The notes: a model not told the origin generated them from the sequence alone. A stretch of 64,000 nt of DNA from Methylorubrum rhodesianum (GCF_014199985.1 NZ_JACHOS010000006.1:62001-126000); one strand, 5' to 3'; positions 51,142 through 60,686 are shown, counted from the stretch's first letter. Numbers and translations are program-made.

Positions 51142-52386
51142 GTGCCCTCCCTCTCCGGTCGCCCCCGGCCTCCGGACGCGCCGCTGACTTTCGAGGCCCC
51201 GCTCACCTTCGCGGACCGGATCACCGGCAACCTCTACGCGCAGAGGGGGCCGCTGGCGGCGCAAAGGCGGCGCATCCTCGCGCTGGGCCTGCCGGTGCTG
51301 TGGTTCCTGGCGCTGCTCGGCGCGGTCTCGGCCTGGGCGACGGCGGGCGGCCGCCGCAGCCTGTCGGCGCTGTGGCGCGACCTGCCGGGCTTCGACGGGC
51401 TGCCGATCGCCGGCTTTCTCGGGCTGATCACGCTCGCCCTGCTCGCCGCCTACGCGCTCCATCCCCGGTTCGCCCGCCGCCGGGTGCGGGCCCTGATGGG
51501 GCCGGCGGGCGGCGACACCCACAATCCGGATCCGGTGCCGGTGCGCTACCGGCTCGACGGAGCCGGGCTGACCCAGACCGCACCGGATCTCGTCAGCTTC
51601 GTGCCGTGGCCGCGCCTCGGCGCCCTCGCGGAGGACCGGCACCACCTCTTCCTGTCGACCGAAATCGGCGAAGTTCCGATCGTCCTGCCCAAGGCGCATC
51701 TGAGCGCGCAGACCCTCGCCGGCATCCGACGCTGGGTCGAAGCCTGCGCCGACCGGCCCGCCCCCGCTCCGCCGCCGGCCGAGCCGGCCACCGGCCCCGA
51801 GGCGGTTCGCGCCGCCCTGCGCCTGACCGCGGAGGAGCGGATCCCGCTCATCCTGCGCGCGCTGGAGAATCCCTGGGTCCGCCGCGCCCGATTCACCGGC
51901 GCCGCCGCGTGGCTCGTCGGCCTGACGCTGCTCTACCCCGCGCTGCTGGCGATGCTCTGGGCGGTCGATCCCTACCGTGTGCCGCTGACCGAGGCGCTGC
52001 CGCTCTTCGCCGAGATGGTGACCGACGAATTCTGGAAGCCCGCCGCCTTCGCCGCGGCGATGATCGCCCTGTTCTTCGCGGTCCATCCCCGCGCCAGCCG
52101 CTGGTTCGCCGGCGATCTCGCCCGCCAACTCGAGGCCGAGGCGCCGCCCGGCGCGGCCGAGATCGTGATCGACGAGACCGGCATCGTCACCGTCAAGGAC
52201 GGCGCCCATGCCCATCTCGGCTGGCCGCTGTTCCGGGGGCGCGATCGGATCGGCGACCTCGTGATCCTGCCGATGCGCTGGGACGAGGTCCTGCCCGTGC
52301 CGCTGCGGATCTTCGAGCCGGAGGCCCGCGCCCGCTTCGAGGCGCTGGCCGAACGCCACCTCCCGAAGGAGACCGGCGCCCGATGA
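51142..52386 (+). CDS. Membrane protein with two YcxB-like modules
   Basis: A 414-residue protein built as a duplication. Each half has two membrane helices (first half: ILALGLPVLWFLALLGAVSA and IAGFLGLITLALLAAYALHP; second half: FTGAAAWLVGLTLLYPALLA and PAAFAAAMIALFFAVHP) followed by a soluble domain of the YcxB-like type (DGAGLTQTAPDLVSFVPWPR, then DETGIVTVKDGAHAHLGWPL). A Pro-rich linker (PAPAPPPAEPATGP) joins the halves. YcxB-like domains have no known biochemical role. Start GTG 51142; its end overlaps the following gene by four bases. Confidence 0.7.
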   Translation: MPSLSGRPRPPDAPLTFEAPLTFADRITGNLYAQRGPLAAQRRRILALGLPVLWFLALLGAVSAWATAGGRRSLSALWRDLPGFDGLPIAGFLGLITLALLAAYALHPRFARRRVRALMGPAGGDTHNPDPVPVRYRLDGAGLTQTAPDLVSFVPWPRLGALAEDRHHLFLSTEIGEVPIVLPKAHLSAQTLAGIRRWVEACADRPAPAPPPAEPATGPEAVRAALRLTAEERIPLILRALENPWVRRARFTGAAAWLVGLTLLYPALLAMLWAVDPYRVPLTEALPLFAEMVTDEFWKPAAFAAAMIALFFAVHPRASRWFAGDLARQLEAEAPPGAAEIVIDETGIVTVKDGAHAHLGWPLFRGRDRIGDLVILPMRWDEVLPVPLRIFEPEARARFEALAERHLPKETGAR

Positions 52387-53045
52387 CCCATCCTTTTCGC
52401 CGCCGCGCAGCTCTTCTCCTGTTCGGCCTGCTCGCGATCGTCCCGGCCCGGGCCGAGGAGGCGCCGGAGGCCGCCGATGACGCCGTCTCCGAATCGGCCG
52501 CGGAGCCCGACAGCACCGAGGCGCCGCAGGGTCCGGTCACGCTGCGCCTCGACCAGGGCTTCCGGCTCGACCTGCCGCCGGGCTGGGTGCTGGAGGATGC
52601 GGGTGAGGATCCCGGCGACGCCTCCGGGCGGCGCGTGGTGCGGATCGTGTGCGAGACCCCGGCCTGCGCCCGCAGCCAGGAAGCCTGCACCCTGCGCCTG
52701 CGAACCGCACCGATCGAGGGCGCGGACGACGCCGACCGCCTCGCCGGGCTCCATGCCTCGCCGCTCTCCCGCTACGTCCGCCTGCGGGCGGTCCTGAAGA
52801 GCACGAGCGTGGGCGCGACGATCCGCAGGCCGCTCGGGCCGGAGCGATTCGGCGCCCATGACTGGATCGCCGTCGAGACCGAGGCGGCATCGCGGTTCAA
52901 GTCCGGCCTGTTCGCCGAGACCGTGGTCGACGGCCGCTATCTCGGAGCGATCTGCAAGACCTGCGAGACCGGTGCGGTGCGCCACCGAGCGGCGCGGTCG
53001 ATTCTCGGAAGCCTGCGGCGGGTCGAGCGCGCGGCGGCACGCTGA
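52383..53045 (+). CDS. Hypothetical exported protein, 220 residues
   Basis: ATG 52383 overlaps the preceding stop (ATGA). A Sec signal (MTHPFRRRAALLLFGLLAIV, PARA) is followed by an acidic linker and a domain resembling invasion-associated locus B proteins in its general look (VTLRLDQGFRLDLPPGWVLE, paired cysteines in CETPACARSQEACTLRL, and CKTCETG near 195). I do not claim membership. It should lie in the periplasm and is coupled to the membrane protein before it. Confidence 0.6.
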   Translation: MTHPFRRRAALLLFGLLAIVPARAEEAPEAADDAVSESAAEPDSTEAPQGPVTLRLDQGFRLDLPPGWVLEDAGEDPGDASGRRVVRIVCETPACARSQEACTLRLRTAPIEGADDADRLAGLHASPLSRYVRLRAVLKSTSVGATIRRPLGPERFGAHDWIAVETEAASRFKSGLFAETVVDGRYLGAICKTCETGAVRHRAARSILGSLRRVERAAAR

Positions 53046-53323
53046 GGTTTCGCCGACGGACCTCCCGCGCATCTGTGGTCGGCCTGTCGACCGGCTTCGC
53101 CGGAGGCCGGGGCCAGGGGAGCGGGCACGCCTCCACCGCCTGACACTTCGCCGTGACTGTTCAAGTTTTCAGGGCATGGCAGCCATGTAATCGTTGGGTT
53201 GTCGCTCGCCTGCGCCTGCTGTAGCGGACCGCCAGGACCAATAAATTTTTGAGCGGCACGAAAAATAAAATGAATTCTGACGATAAACTGCACATTCGTT
53301 CCGCCAACGTGCAACATAGCCCG

Positions 53324-54976
53324 ATGTCGATCAGCCGACGGCAAGTCCTCGGCGGCGCGGTCGCGGGTCTGGCGGCGACCGCTCTGCCGGGGTCGCCCCT
53401 GCTCGCCGCGGGCGAGGCCCGCAAGGTCGATGTCCTGCTGATCGGCGGCGGCATCATGAGCGCGACGCTCGGCGTCTGGCTGCGCGAACTCGAGCCCGAC
53501 TGGTCGCTGGAGATGGTCGAGCGGCTCGACGGCGTGGCGCTGGAAAGCTCCAACGGCTGGAACAATGCCGGCACCGGCCACTCCGCCCTGGCCGAGCTGA
53601 ACTACACGCCGGAGGATTCCAAGGGGAACATCCAGATCAGCAAGGCCGTCGAGATCAACGAGGCCTTCCAGGTCACGCGCCAGTTCCTGGCCTGGCAGGT
53701 CCGACAAGGCGTGCTGAAGAACCCCCGCTCCTTCATCAATTCCACGCCCCACATGAGCTTCGTCTGGGGCGACGACAACATCACCTATCTGCGCAAGCGC
53801 TACGAGGCGCTCAAGGCCAGCCCGCTCTTTGCCGGGATGGAGTTCTCGACCGACCCCGAGCAGGTGAAGAAGTGGGTACCCCTGATGATGGAGGGGCGCG
53901 ACCCGAAGCAGAAGGTCGCCGCCACGTGGTCGCCGCTCGGCACCGATTGCGAGTGGGGTGAGGTCACCCGCCAGTACATCGCCTCCCTGAAGAGCGGGCC
54001 GAAGTTCGACCTTCGCCTCTCGACCGAGGTCGAGAGCTTCGAGCGCAACGGGGACGGCACCTGGCGCGTCACCTCGAAGAACCTGAAGGACGGCAGCCGG
54101 TCCACGGTCGATGCCCGGTTCGTGTTCATCGGCGCGGGCGGCGGCGCCCTGCACCTGCTGCAGGCCTCCGGCATCCCCGAGGCCGACGACTATGCCGGCT
54201 TCCCCGTCGGCGGCTCGTTCCTCGTCACCGAGAACCAGGACGTGGCCTTGCGCCACCTCGCCAAGGCCTACGGCAAGGCCTCGGTCGGCTCGCCGCCGAT
54301 GTCGGTGCCACATCTCGACACCCGGGTGCTCGACGGCAAGCGCGTGATCCTGTTCGGGCCGTTCGCGACCTTCTCGACCAAGTTCCTGAAGGAGGGCTCG
54401 TATTTCGACCTGCTGACCTCGACCACCACCAGCAACGTCTGGCCGATGGTCCGCGTCGGCGTCGAGCAGTACCCGCTGATCGAGTACCTCGCCGGCCAGG
54501 TGATGCTCTCCGACGAGGACCGCTACCAGGCCCTGCGCGAGTATTTCCCCGATGCCAAGAAGGACGAGTGGCGCCTCGTCCAGGCCGGCCAGCGGGTGCA
54601 GATCATCAAGCGCGATCCCGAGAAGGGCGGCGTCTTGAAGCTCGGCACCGAGGTGGTGGCGGCCAAGGACGGCAGCATCGCCGCCCTGCTCGGCGCCTCG
54701 CCGGGCGCCTCCACCGCCGCGCCGATCATGCTGAACGTGCTGGAGAAGGTCTTTTCGCAGAAAGCCGCCAGCCCGGAATGGCAGCAAAAAATCCGCCAGA
54801 TCGTGCCGAGCTACGGCACGAAGCTGAACGGCGACCCGCAGCGGGTCTACCAGGAGCTCGCCTACACCAGCGAGCACCTGCAGCTCACCCCGCCGCCGCA
54901 GATCGGCACCCCGGCGCCGGCTCCCGCCCCGGCGGAGACGGGCACCGTCAAGCCGGTCCCCGACATGGCGCCGTAG
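53324..54976 (+). CDS. mqo: Malate:quinone oxidoreductase with a Tat-like leader
   Basis: A FAD-dependent enzyme, 550 residues from ATG 53324 (other possible starts: ATG 53270 and TTG 53249). [21 protein letters not shown] binds FAD, and [20 protein letters not shown] and [12 protein letters not shown] are Mqo signatures. It oxidises malate to oxaloacetate and reduces quinone at the membrane. The oddity is the leader: [20 protein letters not shown], a twin-arginine-type signal, whereas the classical E. coli enzyme lies on the cytoplasmic face. The A+T-rich stretch at 53190-53320 is the likely promoter. The C-terminus is Pro/Ala-rich. Confidence 0.92.
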   Translation: MSISRRQVLGGAVAGLAATALPGSPLLAAGEARKVDVLLIGGGIMSATLGVWLRELEPDWSLEMVERLDGVALESSNGWNNAGTGHSALAELNYTPEDSKGNIQISKAVEINEAFQVTRQFLAWQVRQGVLKNPRSFINSTPHMSFVWGDDNITYLRKRYEALKASPLFAGMEFSTDPEQVKKWVPLMMEGRDPKQKVAATWSPLGTDCEWGEVTRQYIASLKSGPKFDLRLSTEVESFERNGDGTWRVTSKNLKDGSRSTVDARFVFIGAGGGALHLLQASGIPEADDYAGFPVGGSFLVTENQDVALRHLAKAYGKASVGSPPMSVPHLDTRVLDGKRVILFGPFATFSTKFLKEGSYFDLLTSTTTSNVWPMVRVGVEQYPLIEYLAGQVMLSDEDRYQALREYFPDAKKDEWRLVQAGQRVQIIKRDPEKGGVLKLGTEVVAAKDGSIAALLGASPGASTAAPIMLNVLEKVFSQKAASPEWQQKIRQIVPSYGTKLNGDPQRVYQELAYTSEHLQLTPPPQIGTPAPAPAPAETGTVKPVPDMAP

Positions 54977-55012
54977 ATTGGCGCCGCACCGGATCGGAGC
55001 CGAAGCGGACCG

Positions 55013-56179
55013 TCAGGCCTCCGCTTCGGCTCCGTCCTCGATGTCTCCGTCCTCGATGTAGAGTTCCTCCAGCAGCACCTTGATCACCGCCACCAGCGGC
55101 AGGGCGAGCGCCACGCCCCACAGGCCGAACAGCACGCCGAACAGGAGCTGGCCGGAAAAGATCGTCGCCGCCGGCAGGTCGAGGGCGCGGCGCTGGATGA
55201 AGGGGGTGAGGCCGTAGCTCTCCGCCGTCTGCACCGCGAGGTAGACGCCGAGCGCCCCGAGCAATCCGTTCAGCCCCGAGGCGAGGCTGCTCAGCACGAT
55301 CACCACGCCCGCGATCACCGGCCCGATGGTCGGCACGAAGGCGAGCAGGCCGGCCTGGAGCCCGAGGATCAGCGCGCCGCCGATGCCGAGGAAGCTCAGC
55401 CCCGCCCAAGTCAGCACGAAGATCGCCGCCATGGTCACGAGCTGTCCGAACAGCCAGTGCCGCAGGGTCTCGCCCGACCCGTCGAGGACGCGCGCGCCCT
55501 TCTCGCGGTGGCGCGGAGGCACGAGCCGCAGGGCGCCGTCGCGGTAGCTTTTCGGGTCGGCGGCGATGGCCACGCCGAGGAAGACGATCACGAGGACGTT
55601 GCCGAGCGCGTTGAACAGCGCGATCACGACGGTCGTGGCCGGGCCGAGCACGCTGCCGGCATCCGACAGGAGCGAGCCGGGGCTCTTCAAGGCCCCCGAG
55701 GCGAGACCCTCGAGGCCGCCCTGCTTCCGGCCCTTCCCATCCTTGCCCTCGTCCCGCTCACCCTGACCGGGGTCGCCGCCAGAGCCCTGGCCCGCCGGCG
55801 CCCCCTGGGACAGGTCGATCTCGATGCCGCGCTCCTTCAGCCAGTCGCGCACCGTCTCCGATTGCTGGCGCACCGTGGTGCCGAGGTCGCGGGCTTGGCT
55901 CGCCACGGTGGCGCCGCCGAAGGCGGAGAGCCCGAGGGCGAGGGCGGCGAGCACGAGGCAGGCGAGGGCGAGACGCCACCCGCGCCCGATCGGCAGCACG
56001 TGGCCGAGACCGCGGGTCAGCCCATCGAGGAAGACGGCGAACAGGATGCCGGAAAAGATCAGCAGCAGCGTCGCCGAGGCGGTCCAGGCGAGCCAGAGCG
56101 CGGCGGCGAAGGCCACGACCGCGATGCCGGCGACCGCGAGGCGGCGCGCGCCCGGCGGGCTGGAAGGGGATGCCGTCAT
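55013..56179 (-). CDS. AI-2E transporter family membrane protein
   Basis: A 388-residue protein with about eight hydrophobic segments in the AI-2E permease layout: two helices at residues 12-70, a large loop, then GLQAGLLAFVPTIGPVIAGV near residue 277 and LFGVLFGLWGVALALPLVAVIKV at the end, which are the family signature. The loop between about residues 120 and 155 is unusually Gly/Asp/Lys-rich (GQGSGGDPGQGERDEGKDGK). Family members include autoinducer exporters and Na+/H+ antiporters; many are uncharacterised. Confidence 0.85.
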   Translation of the reverse strand: MTASPSSPPGARRLAVAGIAVVAFAAALWLAWTASATLLLIFSGILFAVFLDGLTRGLGHVLPIGRGWRLALACLVLAALALGLSAFGGATVASQARDLGTTVRQQSETVRDWLKERGIEIDLSQGAPAGQGSGGDPGQGERDEGKDGKGRKQGGLEGLASGALKSPGSLLSDAGSVLGPATTVVIALFNALGNVLVIVFLGVAIAADPKSYRDGALRLVPPRHREKGARVLDGSGETLRHWLFGQLVTMAAIFVLTWAGLSFLGIGGALILGLQAGLLAFVPTIGPVIAGVVIVLSSLASGLNGLLGALGVYLAVQTAESYGLTPFIQRRALDLPAATIFSGQLLFGVLFGLWGVALALPLVAVIKVLLEELYIEDGDIEDGAEAEA

Positions 56180-56234
56180 GAGGGGTTTTCCGTTCGCGGT
56201 GTCCGGGCGGGCCGGGGCTGGGCAGGCCGAGGGG

Positions 56235-56687
56235 TCAGGTCCAGGCTTCGGCGGCGGCGGCGTCGGCCTCCGTCGCCTCGACCCAGCCGCCGGTGGTGCC
56301 GTCGGCGAGGTGCTCGCGCTTCCAGAAGGGGGCGCGGGTCTTGAGGTAGTCCATCAGGAAGTCGGCCGCCGCGAAGGCGGCCTTGCGGTGGGGCGAGGCG
56401 GTGACGACGAGGACGATGCCCTCGCCCGGCCGCACCAGCCCGTGGCGGTGGATCACCCGCAGCGCCTGGACCGGCCAGCGGGCGCGCGCCTCCTCCACCA
56501 CCCGACCGATCTCGGCCTCGGCCATGCCGGGATAGTGCTCCAGCTCCAGCGCGGCGAGCCGGCCCGCCTCGTCGCGGCAGAGGCCGGAAAAGGTCACGAC
56601 GGCCCCCGCCCGCCCGGCCAGTTCCGCCTCGATCCGGGCGATCTCGGCGGCGGTGTCGAAGGGCTCGGACTGGATGCTGACCGTCAT
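56235..56687 (-). CDS. moaE: Molybdopterin synthase catalytic subunit MoaE
   Basis: A 150-residue protein. AVVTFSGLCRDEAGRLAALE, LELEHYPGMAEAEI, VIHRHGLVRPGEGIVLV and the catalytic-lysine region LKTRAPFWKREH are all MoaE. It transfers sulfur from MoaD to precursor Z, making molybdopterin in the cytoplasm. MoaD is usually encoded just before it, but here the neighbour is a divergent hexapeptide gene, so moaD must be elsewhere. It lies 55 bases upstream of the AI-2E gene on the same strand. Confidence 0.93.
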   Translation of the reverse strand: MTVSIQSEPFDTAAEIARIEAELAGRAGAVVTFSGLCRDEAGRLAALELEHYPGMAEAEIGRVVEEARARWPVQALRVIHRHGLVRPGEGIVLVVTASPHRKAAFAAADFLMDYLKTRAPFWKREHLADGTTGGWVEATEADAAAAEAWT

Positions 56688-56836
56688 GACCGCCTCTTCG
56701 GGAACGCGTACGCGGCGTGGACGGACCTGCCCGAGCGTTTACACGCAAGCCCGTTACTCCATTTGCCCGCGAGCCTATATGGCTCAAGGATAGGACCGCG
56801 CCACCGGCGCCGTTTCGAAGAACAGCGAGCCGCGAC

Positions 56837-57859
56837 GTGACGCCCGACCTGATCCTGCCCTACGAGGGCATCCTGCCCGTCTTCGCCAGCCGCCCCGTCT
56901 GGTGCGGACGCGCCAGCACCGTGATCGGCACCGCCACCCTCGGCCCCCAGGCCTGGCTCGGCGACGACAGCGTGATCCGCAGCGACGGCCAGCCGATCAC
57001 CGCGGGCGAGCGCTTCTGGCTCGGCCCCCGCTCCACCGTCCACATCGCCACCGAATCGCTGCCGACCCATATCGGCGACCGGGTTACGGTCGGCCGCAAC
57101 GCGGTGGTGCATGCCTGCACCGTGGGCTCGGACGTGGTGATCGAGGACGACGCGATCATCCTCGACGGGGCGCGGGTCGGCGACAACGTGCTGATCGAGG
57201 CGGGGGCCACGATCTTCCCCCGCTCGAATCTCGAGAGCGGCTTCGCCTATGGCGGCAACCCGGCCAAGCGCCTGCGCCCGGTCACGCCGGAGGAACTGGC
57301 CGAGCGCGCCGAGCGCCTGCGCGAGGCTTCCGGCGAGGCGGCGAGCCCGCCCGCGCAGACCGAGCCCCCGGAGACCGACGCGAGCGTGTTCGTGGCGCGC
57401 ACCGCCCGGCTCTCCGGCCGCATCGCGCTGGGGGCCGGGGCAACGGTGCTGTTCTCCTGCGAACTCACCGCGGAGGTCGGGCCGATCGTGGTCGGCGCCG
57501 ACACCAACATCCAGGACAACACCGTGATCCGCGCCCGCGGCGAGGGCGTGGTGATCGGGCGCGACACCACGATCGGCCACAACGTGCGCATGGCCGATTG
57601 CCGGATCGGGGCCCGCAGCCTCATCGGCATCGGCTCGGTGCTCGCGCCGGGCACGGTGGTGGCCGACGACGTGATGCTGGCCGGGGGCTCGACCACCGAT
57701 CCGGGTCAGCTGCTCGAGGGCGGCCATCTCTGGGGCGGGCGGCCCGCGCGCATCCTCGGCGCGCTCGATCCGAAGAAGCGCGCCCTGATGAGCCACATCG
57801 TCGAGGGCTATTGCCGGCACGGGCGCGAGTACCGCCTCCTGCAGGAGCGGGAGGGGTGA
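56837..57859 (+). CDS. Double left-handed beta-helix (hexapeptide repeat) protein, tandem gamma-carbonic-anhydrase-like
   Basis: A 340-residue protein with two hexapeptide-repeat domains. The first (residues 1-155: HIGDRVTVGRNAVVHACTVG, VIEDDAIILDGARVGDNVLI, GGNPAKRLRPVTPEE) and the second (about 180-330: PIVVGADTNIQDNTVIRARG, GRDTTIGHNVRMADCRIG, GGRPARILGALDPKK) each resemble YrdA-type gamma-carbonic anhydrases. Those enzymes need three zinc histidines. The first domain keeps two (STVHIA, VVHAC) with an arginine in the other place; the second keeps only IGHN. Carbonic anhydrase activity is therefore doubtful. GTG 56837 is the start. Confidence 0.82.
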   Translation: MTPDLILPYEGILPVFASRPVWCGRASTVIGTATLGPQAWLGDDSVIRSDGQPITAGERFWLGPRSTVHIATESLPTHIGDRVTVGRNAVVHACTVGSDVVIEDDAIILDGARVGDNVLIEAGATIFPRSNLESGFAYGGNPAKRLRPVTPEELAERAERLREASGEAASPPAQTEPPETDASVFVARTARLSGRIALGAGATVLFSCELTAEVGPIVVGADTNIQDNTVIRARGEGVVIGRDTTIGHNVRMADCRIGARSLIGIGSVLAPGTVVADDVMLAGGSTTDPGQLLEGGHLWGGRPARILGALDPKKRALMSHIVEGYCRHGREYRLLQEREG

Positions 57860-57923
57860 GGCCGGCGGCGCCCGCCCCGGCGCGCTGTCTCCGGAAACCG
57901 ACGCCCCGGAGACCGACGCAGCG

Positions 57924-58916
57924 ATGATGAGCCGTCTCTCGACGCTGGCCCTCGGGGGCCGAAAGCGGTTCGACGATCTCGGCGAGCAGGAGATCCTGGC
58001 GCTCGCGATCGGGTCGGAGGAGGAGGACGGCCAGATCTACCGCGCCTATGCCGCGCGGCTGCGCGCCGACTCTCCCCATTCGGCCGCCCTGTTCGACGCG
58101 ATGGCGGAGGCCGAGGACGAGCACCGCCGCCGCCTGATCGCGTGCTACAAGCGGCGCTTCGGCGACTTCATCATCCCGATCCGCCGCGAGCACATCGCCG
58201 GCTATTACAGCCGCAAGCCGGTCTGGCTGATGCGCAATCTCGGGCTCGACCGCGTCCGGGAGGAGGCCGCCACGATGGAGCGGCAGGCGCGCGACTTCTA
58301 CCTCGCCGCCGCCCGCCGCTCGACCGACGCCGACACGCGGGCCCTGCTCGGCGACCTCGCCGCGGCGGAAAGCGCGCACGAGCGGACGGCCGAGGCGCTG
58401 ACGGAGGCGCATCTCGGCGGACCCGTCCGCGACGAGGAGGACGCCGTCGCCCACCGCCAGTTCGTCCTGACCTGGGTCCAGCCGGGGCTCGCCGGACTCA
58501 TGGACGGCTCGGTCTCGACGCTCGCGCCGATCTTCGCCACCGCCTTCGCCACGCAGAACCCGTGGACGACGTTCCTCGTCGGCCTCTCCGCCTCGCTCGG
58601 CGCCGGCATCTCGATGGGCTTCACCGAGGCCGCGCACGACGACGGCAAGATCTCCGGGCGGGGCTCGCCGCTCAAGCGCGGCCTCGCCTCCGGGGTAATG
58701 ACCGCCATCGGCGGCCTCGGCCACGCGCTGCCCTACCTGATCCCGAACTTCTGGCTGGCGACGAGCATCGCCTTTGCCGTGGTCTTCGTCGAGCTCTGGG
58801 CCATCGTCTGGATCCAGAACCGCTACATGGAGACGCCCTTCCTGCGGGCCGCCTTCCAGATCGTGCTCGGCGGCTCCCTCGTGCTGGCGACGGGCATCCT
58901 CATCGGCGGTGCCTGA
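57924..58916 (+). CDS. mbfA: Membrane-bound ferritin-like iron exporter MbfA
   Basis: A 330-residue protein. The N-terminal 165 residues are a ferritin-like di-iron domain (EEEDGQIYRAYAARLRADSP, AMAEAEDEHRRRL, EEAATMERQARDFYLAAARR, LAAAESAHERTAEALTE). The C-terminal half is a VIT1/CCC1-type metal transporter (PGLAGLMDGSVSTLAPIFAT, SLGAGISMGFTEAAHDDGKI, LVLATGILIGGA). MbfA exports iron under high iron or peroxide stress in rhizobia, where Irr represses it. I saw no clear Irr box in the short space before this gene. Two ATGs, 57924 and 57927, are possible. Confidence 0.93.
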   Translation: MMSRLSTLALGGRKRFDDLGEQEILALAIGSEEEDGQIYRAYAARLRADSPHSAALFDAMAEAEDEHRRRLIACYKRRFGDFIIPIRREHIAGYYSRKPVWLMRNLGLDRVREEAATMERQARDFYLAAARRSTDADTRALLGDLAAAESAHERTAEALTEAHLGGPVRDEEDAVAHRQFVLTWVQPGLAGLMDGSVSTLAPIFATAFATQNPWTTFLVGLSASLGAGISMGFTEAAHDDGKISGRGSPLKRGLASGVMTAIGGLGHALPYLIPNFWLATSIAFAVVFVELWAIVWIQNRYMETPFLRAAFQIVLGGSLVLATGILIGGA

Positions 58917-59026
58917 GGCGCGCTCCTCGGGTCGAAACCCGGGTCAGCCGGGCCATGTCATGCGTCGTTTCCAGCGCCCCCGAGACGCCCAACAGGCCTT
59001 CGACGGTGCTGGAAAGGGGATGGAAG

Positions 59027-59608
59027 CTACGCCGCCGGCGCGGCCCCGCCCTCGCAGGTTCGGCGGATGATGCCCAAAGTCCGCCGGCGGATCAGACCGC
59101 TCACCGGTCGGATCAGAAGCCAGTAGGGCGCAAATCTCCGGCGCGCGGCACGATCCACACAGAGGACGCGCGTCTCCGTCGACAGCATCGTCACGCCTGA
59201 ACCGTCGGCGCGGACGGCAAAATTGAGCGCAAGCTTCGCGATCCCCGGCTCGTTCAGGTCCAGGAAGTCCTGCCCGCCGGACAGGGGGACTAGATCGAAG
59301 TCCGGCCGCCAGAAACGACCCGCCAGCCCGAACACGACCTCGTTCTCGCAGCGCTGCAGCAGAGTGAAGTCATCGATTCCGAACGGCGGCTGCGGCTCGA
59401 TCGGCCGGCGCTCGAGAAGCCGCCGGGCCCGCATCGGCAGTTCCCGCAGGGCGATCATCCCGCGGAAGAACGCATCGCTCTCGGTTCGGTAGGCTGCGGC
59501 GGCCGCGATCACGGTGTCGGCCGGCGCCCTCACGCTCGCGCTGTGATATTCCCTGTAGTGCGGGATCGGGACGTATCGATCGATCAGCGCCATCATCGCC
59601 TCGCCCAT
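59027..59608 (-). CDS. Hypothetical protein, 193 residues (possible SRPBCC-type fold)
   Basis: A soluble 193-residue protein. After the start come PIPHYREYHSASVRAPADTV, a linker with ELPMRARRLLERRPIEPQPP, then strands (FTLLQRCENEVVFGLAGRFW, KLALNFAVRADGSGVTMLST, ETRVLCVD) and a C-terminal helix (YWLLIRPVSGLIRRRTLG). The alternation of strands with a long final helix suggests the START/SRPBCC fold, which binds hydrophobic ligands, but I cannot name a family. It is downstream of the DsbA-like gene on the same strand, 200 bases away. Confidence 0.6.
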   Translation of the reverse strand: MGEAMMALIDRYVPIPHYREYHSASVRAPADTVIAAAAAYRTESDAFFRGMIALRELPMRARRLLERRPIEPQPPFGIDDFTLLQRCENEVVFGLAGRFWRPDFDLVPLSGGQDFLDLNEPGIAKLALNFAVRADGSGVTMLSTETRVLCVDRAARRRFAPYWLLIRPVSGLIRRRTLGIIRRTCEGGAAPAA

Positions 59609-59809
59609 CAGCGGTTATCCATGGGGACGGCGGACCCGCCCACGCCTTGGCCGCATCCTGACGGCAAGAGCCGCGATCCTCGATGGTGCTCCATCTTCGG
59701 CGTCGGTCGGCGAGCCGGGATCGACGCATCAGCCCACCCTTGTGCCGGGCAAAGCACCCCCATCGCGGCCTCCGTTCCGGAAGCCGGCACCCCCGTCCGG
59801 GACGATGCG

Positions 59810-60496
59810 CTACCCGCAGGCGATCTGGTCGCAGCGTCGCATCGCCGCGATCATCCGCGCCAGCGACTTCACGCCGGGATGGCCGAGCACGCCGGTATTG
59901 CCGAGGACGTAGGAGGGCGTCGCGGTGAGCCCGAGATTGGCCGCGACGTTCATGTGCGCGCGCATCGCCTCGCGCACGGCGTCGCTGTCAGCAATCCCTT
60001 CGAGTTCGGCCCGCGGCACGCCGGTCTTGGCCGCGATCTCGAGCGCCTTGAGCCCGTCGATCTGGCCCTTGGTCGCGAGCAGCTGGCCGTAGAAGGCGAA
60101 GGCCGCCGCCGAGCCGAGCTTGCGCTGCACCGCCAGCGACACCTTGGCGGCCTGCGCCGACATCGGCGAGAGGATCGGATTGTGGACGAGGCCGATGCGC
60201 AGGCCCGGATCGCTGCCCGCGAGCGCGGTGACGTCGGCGGCGGCCTTACGGCACCAGGGGCAGTTGTAGTCGAAGAACTCGTAGAGGGTCACCTCGGCCT
60301 CGCGGGGGCCGACATAGGTGACGCCGCGCAACTCCTGGATCTGCCCGGTGATCTCCCCGGGCAGCCGCATGTTGGCGACCGGCCGGCCCTCGTCGTTCTC
60401 GACCTTGAAGGTCTGGCCGTAGCTCTGCGCGGCGGCCGGGCCGGCGACCGCGAGACCGAGCGAGGAGGCGAGGAAGCGGCGGCGGTCGAGGCTCAT
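59810..60496 (-). CDS. DsbA-family thiol:disulfide oxidoreductase with Tat signal
   Basis: A 228-residue protein. The leader MSLDRRRFLASSLGLAVAGP is a twin-arginine signal with cleavage near AAAQ. The thioredoxin fold has C79-P-W-C82 in FFDYNCPWCRKAAADVTAL, and a cis-proline near LTATPSYVLGN. An additional cysteine pair at the very end (MRRCDQIACG) could be a regulatory or structural disulfide. It should work in the periplasm as an oxidant or as an isomerase-like DsbA/ScsC-type protein. No dsbB or dsbD is nearby. Confidence 0.9.
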   Translation of the reverse strand: MSLDRRRFLASSLGLAVAGPAAAQSYGQTFKVENDEGRPVANMRLPGEITGQIQELRGVTYVGPREAEVTLYEFFDYNCPWCRKAAADVTALAGSDPGLRIGLVHNPILSPMSAQAAKVSLAVQRKLGSAAAFAFYGQLLATKGQIDGLKALEIAAKTGVPRAELEGIADSDAVREAMRAHMNVAANLGLTATPSYVLGNTGVLGHPGVKSLARMIAAMRRCDQIACG

Positions 60497-60686
60497 GGGC
60501 GAATCCCCTGTCGATCGCGGCCTGAGCGGGCCGCGTGCTTGGCGCCATATCCGCCGAGCATGGTTGAAATTCGGCTTAAGGACCTCCCTTCAGGAGCTGC
60601 TCGCGGAACGGGCGGGCCGGCTGGGGACCGGACCGCTTTCGCCGAACCAGCTTGCCTCGGCGTGAGAGCCGGTCCCGTGTTGACCG

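Noticed and set aside
59608..59790. 60-codon frame between the SRPBCC-like and DsbA-like genes
   Set aside because: It has poor composition, no ribosome site and is not distinguishable from chance.
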